From: Acanthornis magna
Lineage: Eukaryota; Chordata; Aves; Passeriformes; Acanthizidae
Length of the DNA stretch: 64,000 nucleotides
Direction of reading: 5' to 3'
Assembly (NCBI GenBank): GCA_036785705.1
Contig: JAWUZG010000005.1
Coordinates: 3,409,501 to 3,473,500 of the forward strand
Under the pieces are notes generated by a model, which was given only the letters and a program-made list of their open reading frames with translations, was not told the DNA's origin and searched no databases. This document shows, in pieces, positions 26,491 through 39,779 of this stretch. A program made the position numbers and the translations under genes. Position 1 is the stretch's first letter. Each line of letters opens with the position of its first letter.

Positions 26491-26643
26491 AGGTCTGGAT
26501 CGGGGCTAGGATCCGGAAGGAGGGAAAACCTGCATCGGGTCTGGGCTGGGATCCCAAATGGGGGAAAACCCAGACGGGATTTGGGCCAGAATCAGAAATA
26601 GGGGAAAAGCCCAAACTGGATTAGGGCCACATTCAGAACAGGC
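26491..26643. repeat. Short minisatellite, units of about 40 nt, 3.5 copies
   Basis: Three full diverged units and a partial fourth share the order GGATC/GGGT/GGGAT, GGGCTGGGATC-like, then GGGGGAAAACC-like. The repeated GGGAAAACC or GGGGAAAAGCCC box recurs roughly every 40 nt. Copies differ at many positions, so the array is older than the one at 13.8 kb. It makes a minus-strand frame with a repeated phenylalanine-proline pattern (26,342-26,614), which is a by-product. Confidence 0.8.
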
Positions 26644-29600
26644 TTGGTTTTCCCATCTTAAGGCATAGCCCATATTTGTTCTTAAGCTACTTGTTCCAAA
26701 AGATCTGAGGGAAAAAAGCTGAAAAATGAAAATTATCATTGCAATATTTTGAAGGAATTCAGCCGCTGAACCAACCCCAACTGATTATGCAGCACAACTT
26801 AAACCTAAAGCTCCCCAATATCCTAAATCCTTGTAATAGAATCCACAGAGCTACTTAGTGGAAGAGAATAATGCCTTGTGCCCCTTTTCCTCTCATTCCT
26901 GTTGTAGCTCTAACCTCTGCCCTGTGTCATTACTTTTACTGGTAAATGATGAAAGAAGGCACAGTGCAGTTCATAAATTGGATTGGGTTGGGAGGACTAA
27001 ATACCTAAATATGTCTGAGCACTCAGCGAAAAGATTTGAGGTGGGAGAAGGAAATTTCCTTCTAGAACCCCTAGAAAGCCAAGAAAATGTAGAAAGACAG
27101 CTGACGTGCTTTTGGGGAATGCAAATTGTCAACATAATTTTCAAATTCTTTTCAAATTCAAATTGCAGCTTCTGTGGAGAGATGCTGTACAGTACATAAG
27201 GTACACTTTGGGCAGCGTCACTGGGAACATTTATAGAAACTTCCCTTTTTTCCGGCCATTGAAAAAGTAAAGCATAAGTAGGATACATTCAAAGATGATT
27301 TGCAAAATTTTGGCTTTTGCTTATGTAAGCAGACTGTCAGCTGAAACTCCCCCCCAAAGATGCTCGTAAGATTTTACGCTTGGAAATTTGCTTGAAGAGC
27401 CTGACCAGAAGAGAACATTTGGAAAGGATCCATGCTAGGAGAACAACGGGAATTTGGTAAAAGCTGAATCAACACGAATATTTCATTTGTGTTTGATACC
27501 TCCCAATTTATATTAGCAATTGAAACCAGCTGTCTAAATGCTGAGAATCAAATGGGGATTTGATCAAATGGGGAATAAAAGGTGGGGTTTGATGCAGGAT
27601 TAATCCAAGAGAAGGGAAGCACCTGACAATTCTGAAATCACCAGTTATTGTGGAAAATTTTAACCAAAACATATTTTGAGAACAGCATTCAAATTTCATT
27701 TTCAGAGGACTTGTTGAGGGTTCACAAAAGGGGTAGGACTGTACAGAAGAATTGGTCACAGAATCTGAGGAGTTTTACATTCCACTTTTGTATTTTGCAC
27801 CTTCAAAACCTGATTATAACAGGGTTTAGTTCTTCCTTGTCCCATATAATAGCTTCTGATGACTGAGGCAATAAATACCATCTTGGAGAGTGTCCCATGA
27901 ACAAGCAGTGATTTTACATTTTCAGAACAGCACACAGACATTGCCTTCCTGAGTGTTATTTACACCTCGCTGCGGAGCACGCAGCTACGCTTTACTTTTC
28001 CACGGCATGTACTATTGCACCACGAAGTGCACTTGTCTCATTCCACTGACTTCTGAGGCGTGATTTCTGTGCAGCAAGGGATATATTTATCCCACTGCCT
28101 GCTGCCCACTGTATTTCCCTGCTAAGTGTCCATAGTACGAGGTGATAGTATCTATAGCACGAGGTGATAATGCGCTATTGTGTTTTCAACAATCCAGACT
28201 GCAATAGAATACACCATTAATTCTGATAGGTCTGTGAGGACACCTTTGAAAATGTTTTAAAAGACAGATTAGTGTCTCATCAAGGCAAAGATTAAGTGAA
28301 AATACTTTCAAATTTGTCATGCAGCATGGTATCTGTTGGGTTATTTATTATTTCATAGTGCATGCAAAGTAATAGATCAAATACACCTTAGAGACTCCTC
28401 GGAGATATCAATGCCTTTCAGTGTGTTTAAATACACTGGCCAGCACAACTGCAGCTTGGCATTTTACTTTCTTCTCGAGACAACAAAGAGATTTGCAGCG
28501 CCTACGGAGACGCTGCAGTTCCCTGCAGCCCTTGGTTAGGAAATCTAAATTCCCCCTAGACTTGTTCCTGCTGGGCTGAACCGCTGTCCTATGGACTGTG
28601 TTGCATCATTCCCACCTCCCCGGCAGCTTAACTGTTAGACCTGGCTTGGAAAGGCTGGTTTTCCACTAATTTCCATTGCCCTTTCATTGCTAGGTTCAGA
28701 TGGAATGCAGGGATGGAGCTGCCACCAGCACTGGCCTGGACGCACTGCAACTTCTCCTTCACACAAGCGAGTGGGGCAGCGGGACAGACAGAGCCGACAG
28801 CAAGGCGATGGGAAAAGAACTTACTGCTGCCTTCTCCCTCCTTCATCTGATTTCACGTAAGCAAATATGGGAAGTAATAGCACAGCATATTGTTTGCAAT
28901 ATGCTCTCTTGGCCATAGGGAAGGGAAACAGTTCGGGGATTCTTTTAAAAGCACTTAGCATGACATATAGTCTTTATATTTTGCTTGGATGATGCCTGCC
29001 TTCTGCTTGTCTTACTTATTTAGGTTTCAAGTCCTCTTAGCAAGAGTGTTCCTCTGAAATACATTTTGAAAACTCAGTAAATAGTTTTATTTAAAATAAT
29101 TAAGACATTATTAACATTCATCCTTACAGCTTCCCACTCCCCTAACTTCCTCACCAGAATGTTCTGCTGAAAACACAAAGTTCCCTACCACAACACTTGC
29201 CTTTCTCCAGATACTTTGTCTGGAGACAATTAAAGAAAATCAGAATGACAATGATTATCAAAGGCAAAAGATAATATCATATTCAAAGAACAAAAATAGG
29301 ATATGAGACCTCAAAATATCTTTACACAAATATCAAAGTTAAAAAAAAAGAAAAGGACTTAAAAAGAAATTATTAAGTAACAAAAGGCTTTTTTTTTCCC
29401 CATGCCCTTCAGATCATTCATGGCATTCTGATTTGAAAGGAGGATGACAGAAAGAGTGGGAGGTTGTCTGAAATTTTACACTGGAAACAAACAGGTGCAG
29501 ACAATGAGAGAATAAGTGTGCTGAAAGCTGCAGTTCTCTACTAAGAAATGTTAATGCACAAGTCAAACCTATCGAAGGGAAAATCGCCTCCCACAACAAA

Positions 29601-32600
29601 GGGAAAATGTAGATGTGACAGACAGAGAGATGCCAGGCAACAATCAAAGAAAACAGATATCTAACCTAGTTATTCAGACATGCAGTATAACTCCTATTAT
29701 CCTCCCATTATTATGAGGATAGTGGCATGTGCTGGAAAGTCATACACAGTGTCCCAGGACACACTTGAAACGCAGCAGAGAAGCTCTTGACTTCAAGGAT
29801 CCTATATTCAGTCTCCAGTGAAGACACAGGGTGAGATATTACAGATCTAAAGAATATCATATAGTTAAAAGCTGTCAGAGGAGAAAAGGGGAGATCAGCT
29901 GTCTTGAGAGATAAGCCACAACACAGGCTCGCCACAGAAATATACAGAAATTAGGGCTTAACAAGGTTCCCACACCGAACACAGCTACAGATCTGACACA
30001 CAACATTTGTGTTCCCTATATTTACTTCTTAAAGATCTCTATTTTCACCCAAATGTTTTTATCCTGGTTAAATGAGCTTTAATTTTGGAAGGAGGACATC
30101 TCGTCACTTTGTCATTACCCCTAATAATGTGAATGGGGAACAGAATTTGTCAGTCTTGCTGTGGTGGAAACAGCTGGTGTGAAACCCTCCAGGTTCTCTC
30201 TTTGTCCACCGTGGCAACTGCAAGCACAGTCATGCTGTGCTTTACAACCACAGTCTCCTTAAAAATGGACACGCTTTTCCAGAAAGAGGGAAAGACTGAG
30301 CATTTGTAGGGTAAGAGAGATCAGAGTTCTCCTCCAGCAAGAGGTTTGCAAGGGTGAGGAAGATTATAAGGAAGAGTGTGTCAAGCATTAGCTGCTCCTC
30401 TTCTGCTTTTTCCTTTTGTTACTCCTTTGTGGTTTTATTAATCTCTCACAATTTGGATTTCAACAAAACCTCCAGTTTTATTCCCCAATTTTTGCCCATG
30501 TAGGATGACTCCTTTTAATGGCTAATCTGGAGGTTTGCTCGTGGCTATGACCTCACCTTGCCACTTTGGGATTAATTCTACCCACGAGCCAAACTGCACC
30601 TGATCAGCAGCACCCACTGACAGATGCATCCACTAAATGAAGCAGCAGCTTTCTCAGAGTCCCTTCTGGGCTTGTTGGGAGAAATACCCATGAGATGGGA
30701 TGGGATGAAAAAGTTTAAATTTTAATAGCCCATTTGCAGCACCCATACTTACAAACACCTTATCCAAACATGAATCCCAAAAGGAATGAAAAAAAGAATT
30801 TTTCACCTCCCCAGAATCCATTCCCCCATGAAGATGGAGGGAAGAGGACACACACTTCAGCCTGATACCTCCACAGCACTTTGTAAAACAAACTGATTTC
30901 TCTGAGAGGGTTGTTACTTTGCAGCTTTCCCCCAACCTTTCCTTTATTCCGAAGCCATTTCAGGTACTGCACTTTGCACCTCTGTGTGCAGGTTAAAATA
31001 CTGTACAACAGCTATGTCTCATCAGCAGCACACAGTCACTCAGTAGACAAAGATGTGCTCAGAGCTTCATGAATACATTCAGCAGTTAGGAATTGGGGAG
31101 AGAGGAGCACAGGGACATGGATTTACTGTTTGCATTCATTTCTGGGCATGAAACATTTTTCTCTCATTTAAAGAACTGTATTTGACTAGTTTGACATGTT
31201 GAAGATCCAGCTGGAGAGCAGCACCAGATGAGACCATGCTCACCAGCAACAAGGAGATGTCTCCAGTGCATGTTTCCTTGCCAGTGGTTTCTGGGAAGTG
31301 ACAGGCGGTGCGGGACCCGCGGATCAGCTGCTTCATCGTGTTCGTTGCACATTGCGGCGCTGGAGAAGGCACAGGCTGGGCAGCTCACCCCCCTGCTAAG
31401 GAGATCAGCCCCGTGATAGCAAACGGAGGGAAATCTGTTCCAGGAGCACTGGAAAGATGGGAGCAGAGCCCTCCTGACACCTCACAGCGTCTGTGCTCAG
31501 GCTGTGCTGTGCTGGGAGCAAGGCTGACCGCTCTGTTACGGAGCCAGGAATACTCCATGCTGTGACTCCAGCTGCGATGATAAATTCAGTGGTGCCAGGA
31601 GTGTTCCTGGGCACTGAGACAACTCTGCCTGCACTGAAGTTACCAGCACTCCCTCTAGCCCAGCCTGCACCAGGGTCAGCTGCCGCTCTCCCAGCAATTC
31701 TTGGGTGCAGTTTAAGTCTCAGTGAATGGAAGGGTAGATGCCACTCCCAGGTGGCAATTTACAATAGCACAGAGCTGGCCAAGTGTCTAAAGGTCCCAGT
31801 AGCCAAGATTCCTATAATGAAAGGACTGAATGCAGGGGTGTGGAAGTCAATGGGGTGACTCCCCACATCCCAGACCTGCTCTCTTCAGTTAGATATGCAG
31901 CCTGAAAATTCAGATTGATATTCAAGCATAAAATCATCCTTTGCATTTTCCCTTTCTACTTGGTTATAATCGCCCCATAGACAGTTTTGAGTCTTGCCCA
32001 CCACTGGGACAGTGATTTCTAATTTTAGATATCTGACTTCCACTGGGCAATTTTGAGTGGGTGTTTAATGAAAGCAAATCTGAACTGTCCTCTGGAGCAG
32101 CCTCTCTCTGTCCACTGAATATTTATTAATGCATAGGTCCATATTCTCAATTTATGTGTATGAATTTGATGTATAAATTAAGCAGACTCAACCCTCAGTA
32201 GAGTTCTTATTGAGGTCCTGGCACTGCTGGTGGCTTTCCACAAAGACAAACCTCTTTGGATCATTCTCTGTTAAATAATCTTGATTAACAGCAAAAAGAT
32301 TTTCTTTCTCTTTTCTGTGTTTTTGTTTTACAGGATAAAAAATTGTAAACACAGGCACAAATTTTATCCCTATCAAGGCCTTTTGTGGAAAAGTTCAAAG
32401 GGTTTCCCAATGGGGTAACCAATGCTTGATGTTCCCATCTCTCAGTCTCTGGGACACAGTTTCTTTTGCTATGAGCCATTTTGTCCTTCCCTGCAATACT
32501 GAAGCTCTTCCTTGCTTCCCAAGAGCTGTAAGAAGCCTCTGCCACTTCTGATTAAGTTCCCTTCCCAGAGCACAGGAGGACTGGCCCTGGTCTGCGCCTG

Positions 32601-32908
32601 AGCGTGCCCGTGGCAAGGTCCATCAGACACTTCGGTGGTGTTTCTGCAGGAGGCAGCTGTGGTAAGGCTGAGGCCAGAGGCCAACAGAAAGGGAAAGTGC
32701 TCAGCAGCTTTCCCAGCCTAGTCCTGCCTTTTCACCTCTGATTAGCCAGCTCTTAAACATCTCGGCCAGAGGATGCCACTCGCTCCTTTGATTGAGAAGG
32801 TGGGTAAAGCTGCGGGTGTCAGGGGACAGGGCATGCCACTGTGTTTCTGACTCCTCTGGGTAATCCTGGCTGCCACTGATACAGTCCCTGCTGGTGTCTC
32901 TTTCCCAG
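26644..32908. other. Non-coding DNA with two GC-richer patches
   Basis: No supported gene. Frames reach 113-121 codons (26,858-27,199 plus; 31,493-31,858 plus) with no recognisable domain. GC-richer patches lie at about 28,500-28,850 and 31,200-31,860; the second has a tight group of CpG dinucleotides at 31,305-31,359. The stretch 28,920-29,400 is AT-rich with almost no frames. No transposon was recognised. Confidence 0.6.
28132..28175. repeat. 22-nt imperfect tandem duplication
   Basis: Two adjacent copies start at 28,132 and 28,154, each beginning ATAG(T/C)ACGAGGTGATA. The copies differ by one substitution in this shared core and diverge after it. It is a small local duplication of unknown significance in otherwise single-copy sequence. 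Confidence 0.8.
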
Positions 32909-33007
32909 CTGCCGTCAGCTGCCAGGCACTTTGATAAGAAGGGAACTTGGATGTGCTTTCAGATCGTCAGGAAAAGCAAGGAAAAGTTTGCCCTGCCGAA
33001 GCTGGAG
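32909..33007 (+). other. Exon-like open segment, 33 codons
   Basis: A strong acceptor-like site (TGGTGTCTCTTTCCCAG, ending at 32,908) precedes 99 nt that are open in one frame as 33 whole codons. A donor-like GTCAGT starts at 33,008. The translation contains RHFDKKGTWMCFQIVRKS and ends FALPKLE. I do not recognise a family. A 33-codon open run is not unusual by chance, so the support rests mainly on the splice signals and the length divisible by three. It could be a real or cryptic exon of a plus-strand transcript. Confidence 0.18.
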
Positions 33008-36000
33008 GTCAGTATCAGCTTCTTTAGTTAAAATACTTTGTATAATGCACAAAAATACACAACTGTTGGGTTAAACAGGAAATTGCCCTCTCCCTATGGA
33101 AGCTAAGATTTCCAAAGAACAAACAATTGCTCAAGACAGAGCAGTGAAAAACTAACCATGCACCAACCTAAAACTATCTTACTGTTACAGAAGAATTACC
33201 TTCTGGAGTCTGTGGATTCTTTCCAAGCTGCATGACATCGTGCTTCTTTCTAAATTCTAATATTTAATTAAATATTTCTAAATGGTTTAAAAATCAGTGC
33301 TACATTTACCAAATCTCGAACAGGGAAATTGGCCTCAGCTTTAACAGACAGCAATGGCAAAGTGGCTGCAAGTGCCCAGAAAGAAATAAATACTAACCAA
33401 ATGTGGACAAGCAGTCAGGATCTCTGTCAGGGGATGTGCAGTGCCTTGGGTATAAATCAGTGTAGCTCCACTGACTTTGATGACACCGGGGCAGTTTGAG
33501 GCGGCTGACACCGAACTGCGTTTGGGCTGTTTGTACCATCACAGCATCATCAGCTGCTTCCCGGGGCTTGCCGTGCTCCCGGGGCCAAACACATTCACCA
33601 TCTGCACCTGAGAATAGTGCCAGGTCACCCAAAAGGAAAGTTAATCCATCTAAAAAGTGTTCATGTTTTTGTTTGAAATAAGGTAATTGAATCCAGATTG
33701 TTGACGGGTTTTTTTCTCAGAAGCAAACACAGGGAGTGATTGGAATTATTTTTTCTGAGACAAGAGAAAAGGCTCAAAATTTAAAACTTTTTCATTATTA
33801 CTTTTTAACACATCAGAATTCTTCACTACCAGTCCAGCTGGATAATGCTTCTGAGATGATCCCACCAGCTATTTCTCACTGCAAATCAGGGGACATGATT
33901 AGATCCTAAGTGGCTTAAGACCTGGCTGCTTCGGAAATCTCCTCCCTTCTTATTGTCATATCAACAAAGATCAGCAAAACTGCTACACTTGGAATCCCTT
34001 TCATATAAACAACAGGAATTGGTTCAGCTTTGTATTCTACACAATCCTCAATTTTGGAATTTTATCCTTTCTGATTCAAAGCCCCACTTTATTAACCTCC
34101 GGAGGGTCTGCCCAGGACTATCTATTTTAATTAAGCAATTCAAGAAGTGGGCAGCTGAAGGCCAAGGAGCCTGGGTTATTATTGCTATGATTACTTTGAA
34201 AGAGTATTATTCATTTGCTGGTGCTTGCTTGTTGCATACTTGCTTCTTTTATTGTTATATAAAGGTGTGCAGCAAATGTGAGCCTGCTTTTAAATGTTGA
34301 ATAAATCAAATAAACAGCAGTGTGTTACAGAGGGCAAAGGCAGGGATGGGCACCACAAATACTGTTGAAGTCTGGGCACCATCCTGAAAGCTTCCTGGTA
34401 TTATATGAACAGGTAAATAAAGCAAATTGCATTGGGACCCATAAATTTTTATCTTATTAGGATACACTCCTGGTGGTTTTGTCTCTGATCACATGTAAAA
34501 ATGGCTCCGATTGTTTTACCAACAGGGTTGCCAAACTTTAAGAACACTCATTCACTTCATAAAATACAGACAGAAGAGAACACAAAATTACTGGGGCCAG
34601 AGCCTCTTGGGCCTCCCAGAGCCATGGGCTGAATTCATCTTTGCTGAAGTGATCTAACCTTTGAAAGTCCCATGCAGGAGTTGTTTGTCGAATTACAGAT
34701 TGCAATGTTTTCTTTAAGAGGTGCTTTTCTCCCTTTCTCCCTCACTCACAGCTGTGTTCTCTGACAATTCCTTCCCAGTGGGAACACAAGTTGTGTCCCA
34801 TGTTCTCTTTGGCATATAAAGGATTCACCACTTCACCTTAAAGAAAATGTTGCCCCAATTTCCCATTTTTCTTGTGTTCGGAAATGGAACCCATGTTTGG
34901 AAGCACATTCTGTACTTAACTTTCAGTGAGTTACAAGAGTACAGCAGCCCACCTGTAATTCCTTCCGATTGTAGCACCCTGGCTGGGATCAAATAAAGCA
35001 GACAGAGCATAACCAGCAAAGCCACCCCATGCCCACATTAACACATCCTTTTTCTAAGATGTCCTTAGACAAAAACACCGAGCCAAATGGTGGGCAAACT
35101 ATGCAGCTTGGAAAATATCCATTTTGTACATTTGTTAGGGGCCTTTTCAGAGAAAATATGCCATTATGAGACAATAGCTGTGTCTAAGGTTCATAAAGAA
35201 GAATAAAGAAGTGAGGTGTTCAAATTCCGTTCCTCACTTGCAGTGTTTCTGCTTAACTGGTCATCTAGCCAAGACTCCCGAATATTGTAAAGTAGATTTT
35301 AGCACCACAGAAATGACTGGTGATGGCAGCAATGAGAGAGCAGCAATGACAGACTGTCCCCAATGAATATTCCCCTAATAAAACCACACTTACAATGTGT
35401 GCTCCTTCCATGTTTTCTCAAGGCATCATGAATCCAATCCTCAACCACTGTAAATCACTGCAGCTCCCAATTTAAAATGGGTATGGATCAGCCAATGAGT
35501 CTTTAATGAGGGCTGGGTTATTTTCATGCAACTGTTACACAGACATGTCATAGGAAGAAAATATTTTAAAGGCCAACTGAAGTAGAAAAAACCCCATAAA
35601 TAATATCCAATCAAACACTGGTACATGGGAAAAGCTCCAGAACATAATCTAGTGCTCAGGTCCATGGGTTCTGGACACGGCCCTGGGAAGCTGGGAGAAC
35701 ACAGGGGCTGTGTCCTGTCCCTGCATTTCAAACTCTGGTGGAGAACAAGGACTACAATCTGAACAAATCAGGTCTGGAAATAGCACACGCAGAGCTGGGA
35801 AACCTCCGTTACCTCTCCTACAGCCAGGGGAGATCCCACACGCAGCACAGCCTGTACAGATCCCACAGTAATGTTGGGATTTCAGGAATGTAGGATTTCA
35901 GGAATCTGAACAGCCCCGGGATGCAAACTTAAAATAACAAAGACATCAAACAATTCCATAGAGCAGCTAAGGATATTTTTGTCTCCTGCCTCTCCCACTT

Positions 36001-36339
36001 TCCCCTTTCCAAACAGGATCTGGTCCCTCGTTAGGTATTCCTGACCCCTCTTTCTCTCAGGACTGAAAATCTTTGAAAAGACACCTTTTTTCCACCCAAA
36101 AAACCTTCCAACTGCTTTGCTCTCAATTTAAATAAGAAATACAAATATGATAATATAACTACAGACTAGGAATTCAATCTTACTCTGGTAATTGTGTTCC
36201 TTATGTTTCAAAAAATGGGTAGGGCTCAAAGACAAGTCTTTGGAAAAAGCATTACAATCCTACAGGGGCTTATAGATAAAATCACATGTACAATTTCATG
36301 TTAAGTAATAAAGAGTTAATGGTAATTAAAAAAAACACA
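33008..36339. other. Non-coding DNA with a possible ancient amniote repeat
   Basis: No supported gene. A 115-codon plus-strand frame (33,953-34,300) is hydrophobic and cysteine-containing at its end but matches no family I know. At about 33,451-33,485 the text TAAATCAGTGTAGCTCCACT followed by GACTTTGATG resembles a short repeated motif seen across reptile and bird genomes (a 'CTCCACTGACTTCAATGG'-like core). This is a weak match from memory and is not called separately. No other repeats recognised. Confidence 0.55.
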
Positions 36340-38110
36340 TGACTTTAGTAATTGCTGAATCTTTTTTTTTTTAATTCAGCACTTACATTTAGAGGGGTAG
36401 ATTTTTTAATTTCACAGAAGCTTTGCTTATTATTAAACATTTCCGAGAAGGTTTACAGCCATAAATTGTGGATTTTTCTGTATACAGCAATTCTATTGTT
36501 ATGACTTAACCTGAAGAATACTAAATTAAAATTGATTTACTAAATAGGTTAAGGATAGCATACTTATTCAAGATTTCAACCCTATTTCATGCTTAGACAG
36601 GCAGATCTTAATTATACACAAAAGAATACAAATGTTATTAGCATGATAATAATTATTTAGAAGTCGTCCTCTTTAAAAAAAAAAAAAAATTAAAGCAGTA
36701 TTGTCATTCGTGCAGGCACATTTTTCAGTGGAGTGACAGCTCCGCTAGTCCTAGATATGTTCAAAGAACATATACAATATTCAAAGCTGTGCAGCCGACA
36801 TGTTATCAGGATAAGCTGGAGTAGGTACTGCCAGCACGGCACTACACACTAATCATTATGTCCTACCCATGCTACTACATGCAAATACAATCCTTTGTGA
36901 CATTTTGTCAAATATTTGGAGCTTTCTGCACTTCTCGTGGTTCCCTTTGCACTCATTAACACGCAGCCACCCCGAACCCGGCTTGTTTGTACTTTGGTCC
37001 TTCACAAGGATAACACCATGACAAATTAATGAAAGGCAAATTAAAGATTTAAGTGTTTCCAAGTGTGACAGAGGAGGTGAAGGGCAGCAGGATTTCAGTT
37101 TCCCTTTGCAGAGGGGTTTCCTCGTGCCTGCTGCATCTGTGCTGTGCAAGATGTAAACGCTGTGTGCAGCACCCAGCGCACGACACCCTGGATAAATCAA
37201 TGTATAGGTGCTGCCTCTGCCCAGCCCACGCTGCAGGTCAATACTGGCTGTCAATGAGCCCACGTCCTATCAGGCTGAGAAAATGTAAAAATGGCTCAGG
37301 ACTAAACACTTGGCTCCCGTACAAACGATGCATTTCTCAGCATTGATTTGCCAGAAGTGTTTCTGTTGTCTTGTTGCTCTAGGCTGGCATTTTTAATTAT
37401 TTCTGAGACAAATGGAACGTTCATACACAGAAAATCTGTAGGGCTTCTTGTCAAATTAATAAAATAATAATGAAAGTAGTCATTTCGGACTGCAAACTGT
37501 CAAAATACCTGAAAAGCTCTACAGTAATCTACATGCTTAAGCAAACTAAAATGCTTCCCCGTGTTATTTTAAATCCTAACTACTAGGACATAAAATAGAT
37601 TGTATAGTGTCCATTGTATACAATGACACCTACTGTGACAAAACCGACTATGTTTAATGACCTTTTTAAATCTTATACCTAGAGTCCATAAAAGCATTGT
37701 AATTCAGTTGTAAAACACACTTTAATAATCAAAATGCAGCTGTTAAAATAGCATTGCTCATAATTCTAACTTCAGGCAATTTTTTGTTTTTAATGCAGAA
37801 GAGCAGACCACAGTTTAAAATTCCTATGAGGTCACTATTGGCCATTACAGTGTTTTTTTGCAACTTAATAATAGATGTTTTAAAGTTTAAGTGCAGCCTC
37901 AGGCACTCATAAGCATTTATTACAAATCGCTGGTTGCCTCCCTTATGCAGAGAGGAATAACATTTACATACAGTAGCACAGATTAATAAGATAAAAAATT
38001 TGAAAAAGCCGTCAGTCAGGGAGTGAAACTGGTGCTAATAAAGCCCACTATATTCTTCGGAAATATCAAGCCGTCTGTTCCAATATTTTGCCATTCCCCA
38101 TGAGGTATAC
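36340..38110. promoter_or_regulatory. Candidate conserved non-coding block
   Basis: Two AT-rich, repeat-free and almost frame-free parts (36,340-36,850 and 37,430-38,110) flank a more ordinary part with GC-richer frames (36,850-37,350). The texture (dense TAAT and ATTA cores, few CpG, no transposon) is typical of deeply conserved non-coding elements near developmental genes. The second part contains an imperfect palindrome at 37,607-37,629 with an inverted pair of SOX-type cores. Conservation cannot be tested here, so this is an impression. Simple A and T runs occur at 36,361-36,372 and 36,676-36,689. Confidence 0.25.
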
Positions 38111-39779
38111 AAATCCAAATCAGATAAGACTCCAGCAATGCCAAAGACATGCTGCTCTGCTCTCCAGTGGCATCCAGCTGAATCTTTTATTTATCTTCAG
38201 AGCAATTGTACATTCTCGGGTACTAAAGACTGAAATAAACCCAACATCCCTCATCTGAAAGTTTCATAAAACGGGGCCCCACTCCTTCCCTGGGTGCTAG
38301 CCCTGATTAGTGGCTACAACCTGGAGTAAAGGGTGTGTAACAGCAGGCGAGGTAAAAGCACCACGTCCTGCTCTGCGTTAACACGATGCTCACACGGAGC
38401 ACAACACGGAGGAAATCAAATTGCTTAAGCAAAGGAAATCTAAGGAGCCTCACACTTCCCTGCTTTCTATTAGACAGAAAACTCAGGGGCTGGGCTGCCA
38501 AAGGCATTAGGAACAGCGCAGGTCTTGGAAAACAGCACACACAATGTGGCATTATGATTAAACTGCAAAGGTACTTGTTAGAACAAATCACTTTGTAAAT
38601 CAAATAAACTGCAGCATAAAAAAAGAGTGTAAAATCATTTCTGCACCCTTGTAATGCCAATAATTCTAAAAGTATGGCATTAAGGACAGGAAGTCGGGAG
38701 AAGACCAATCAGGAATTTTTAGTAAGATTTCTCCCAAAGATAAACCATGTTTATTTGCACAAGTATTTGTGCATCTCTCCTCCTGAGCAGGGCTGGGAAC
38801 TGAAGACAAAACAGAGATATGGTTTCCTTCTCATTTTTCTTCAAGAACGCTGTCATATTAACATTGAATAATTACTAAAAATTCTAATACACTGGTGTAA
38901 TATTTCCTTTTGCCAAATTGCATTAATCAAAAAGTGAGCCCACTGCAATCAAGTAATTAAGTGTAAAAAAATTCGGCAGATTTGCATAGCCTATCTGCCC
39001 AGGATTGTTAGCTGTGCTGCCGTGGCTTGAATTCCTGGGGTTTTTTTGTTTTGGTTCGGTTGCAGAGATGCCAAGGTGAGGAAATGGGAGTAAAGCAGTG
39101 GATGTGGAGCAGGGAAAAGTGCCCAAGCCCGGCTGAGGAACGACAGGCACCTTGCCTGCTCCGAGTGTGTACACAATAAAATAAATCCTGTTTGACCTCC
39201 TCAGGAAAGCAGACTATTGTTCACCAGGAGAAGTAGTAAACACGGCTGCTTAATTACACACAAGCAAGCACTCGGGTCCATCGGGCTCCTGAGACAAAAT
39301 AAGGAGTTTCTTGTTCTGCTAGGCTTTTTTCAGGGAAAAAAAATTGTATACATAGTAAAGATCACTTCAGGTATATATTAAACTGGGTAAAGTCAGAAAG
39401 AGCTCCTTTGTATAATGTCACAAAGCCACCTTCAATGCTAACAGAACAACTGCACACACTATTATTTTTACAGCCTTTTGTCTCCCAAGTTCATTTGAGA
39501 GGGGGGCAAAGGTTTCTTTTCCAGCTCAGCACCTGAACTTGTAGAACTGCCGTGCCCCCCAAAAATTCTGACTTGGGAAGAGGAGTTTTGTGAGAAGCAG
39601 GGGATTCTGCGGCTGTTTTTGTTGTGTGAGGGAGCAGTGTCTGTGCAGTGTGGTGGCTCCCACCAGCCTCTCCCGGGCTAGCTGTGAATAGTGCCCATTT
39701 TGAGATTAGGAGATTAGGTTATTCATCACTTGAGATGCTCCCTGCTGTGCTGCTACTATCAGAGCGCAGCCAAATCAAA
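38111..39779. other. Non-coding DNA
   Basis: The longest frame is 133 codons on the minus strand (38,307-38,708), overlapped by a plus-strand frame; neither has a recognisable domain. A POU octamer-type ATTTGCAT occurs at 38,980-38,987. No repeat family or RNA gene identified. Confidence 0.6.

Noticed and set aside
33451..33485. Possible relic of an amniote dispersed repeat (CTCCACTGACTT-like core)
   Set aside because: The match is short and from memory; similar fragments near 28,040 and 48,215 are too weak to call an element.
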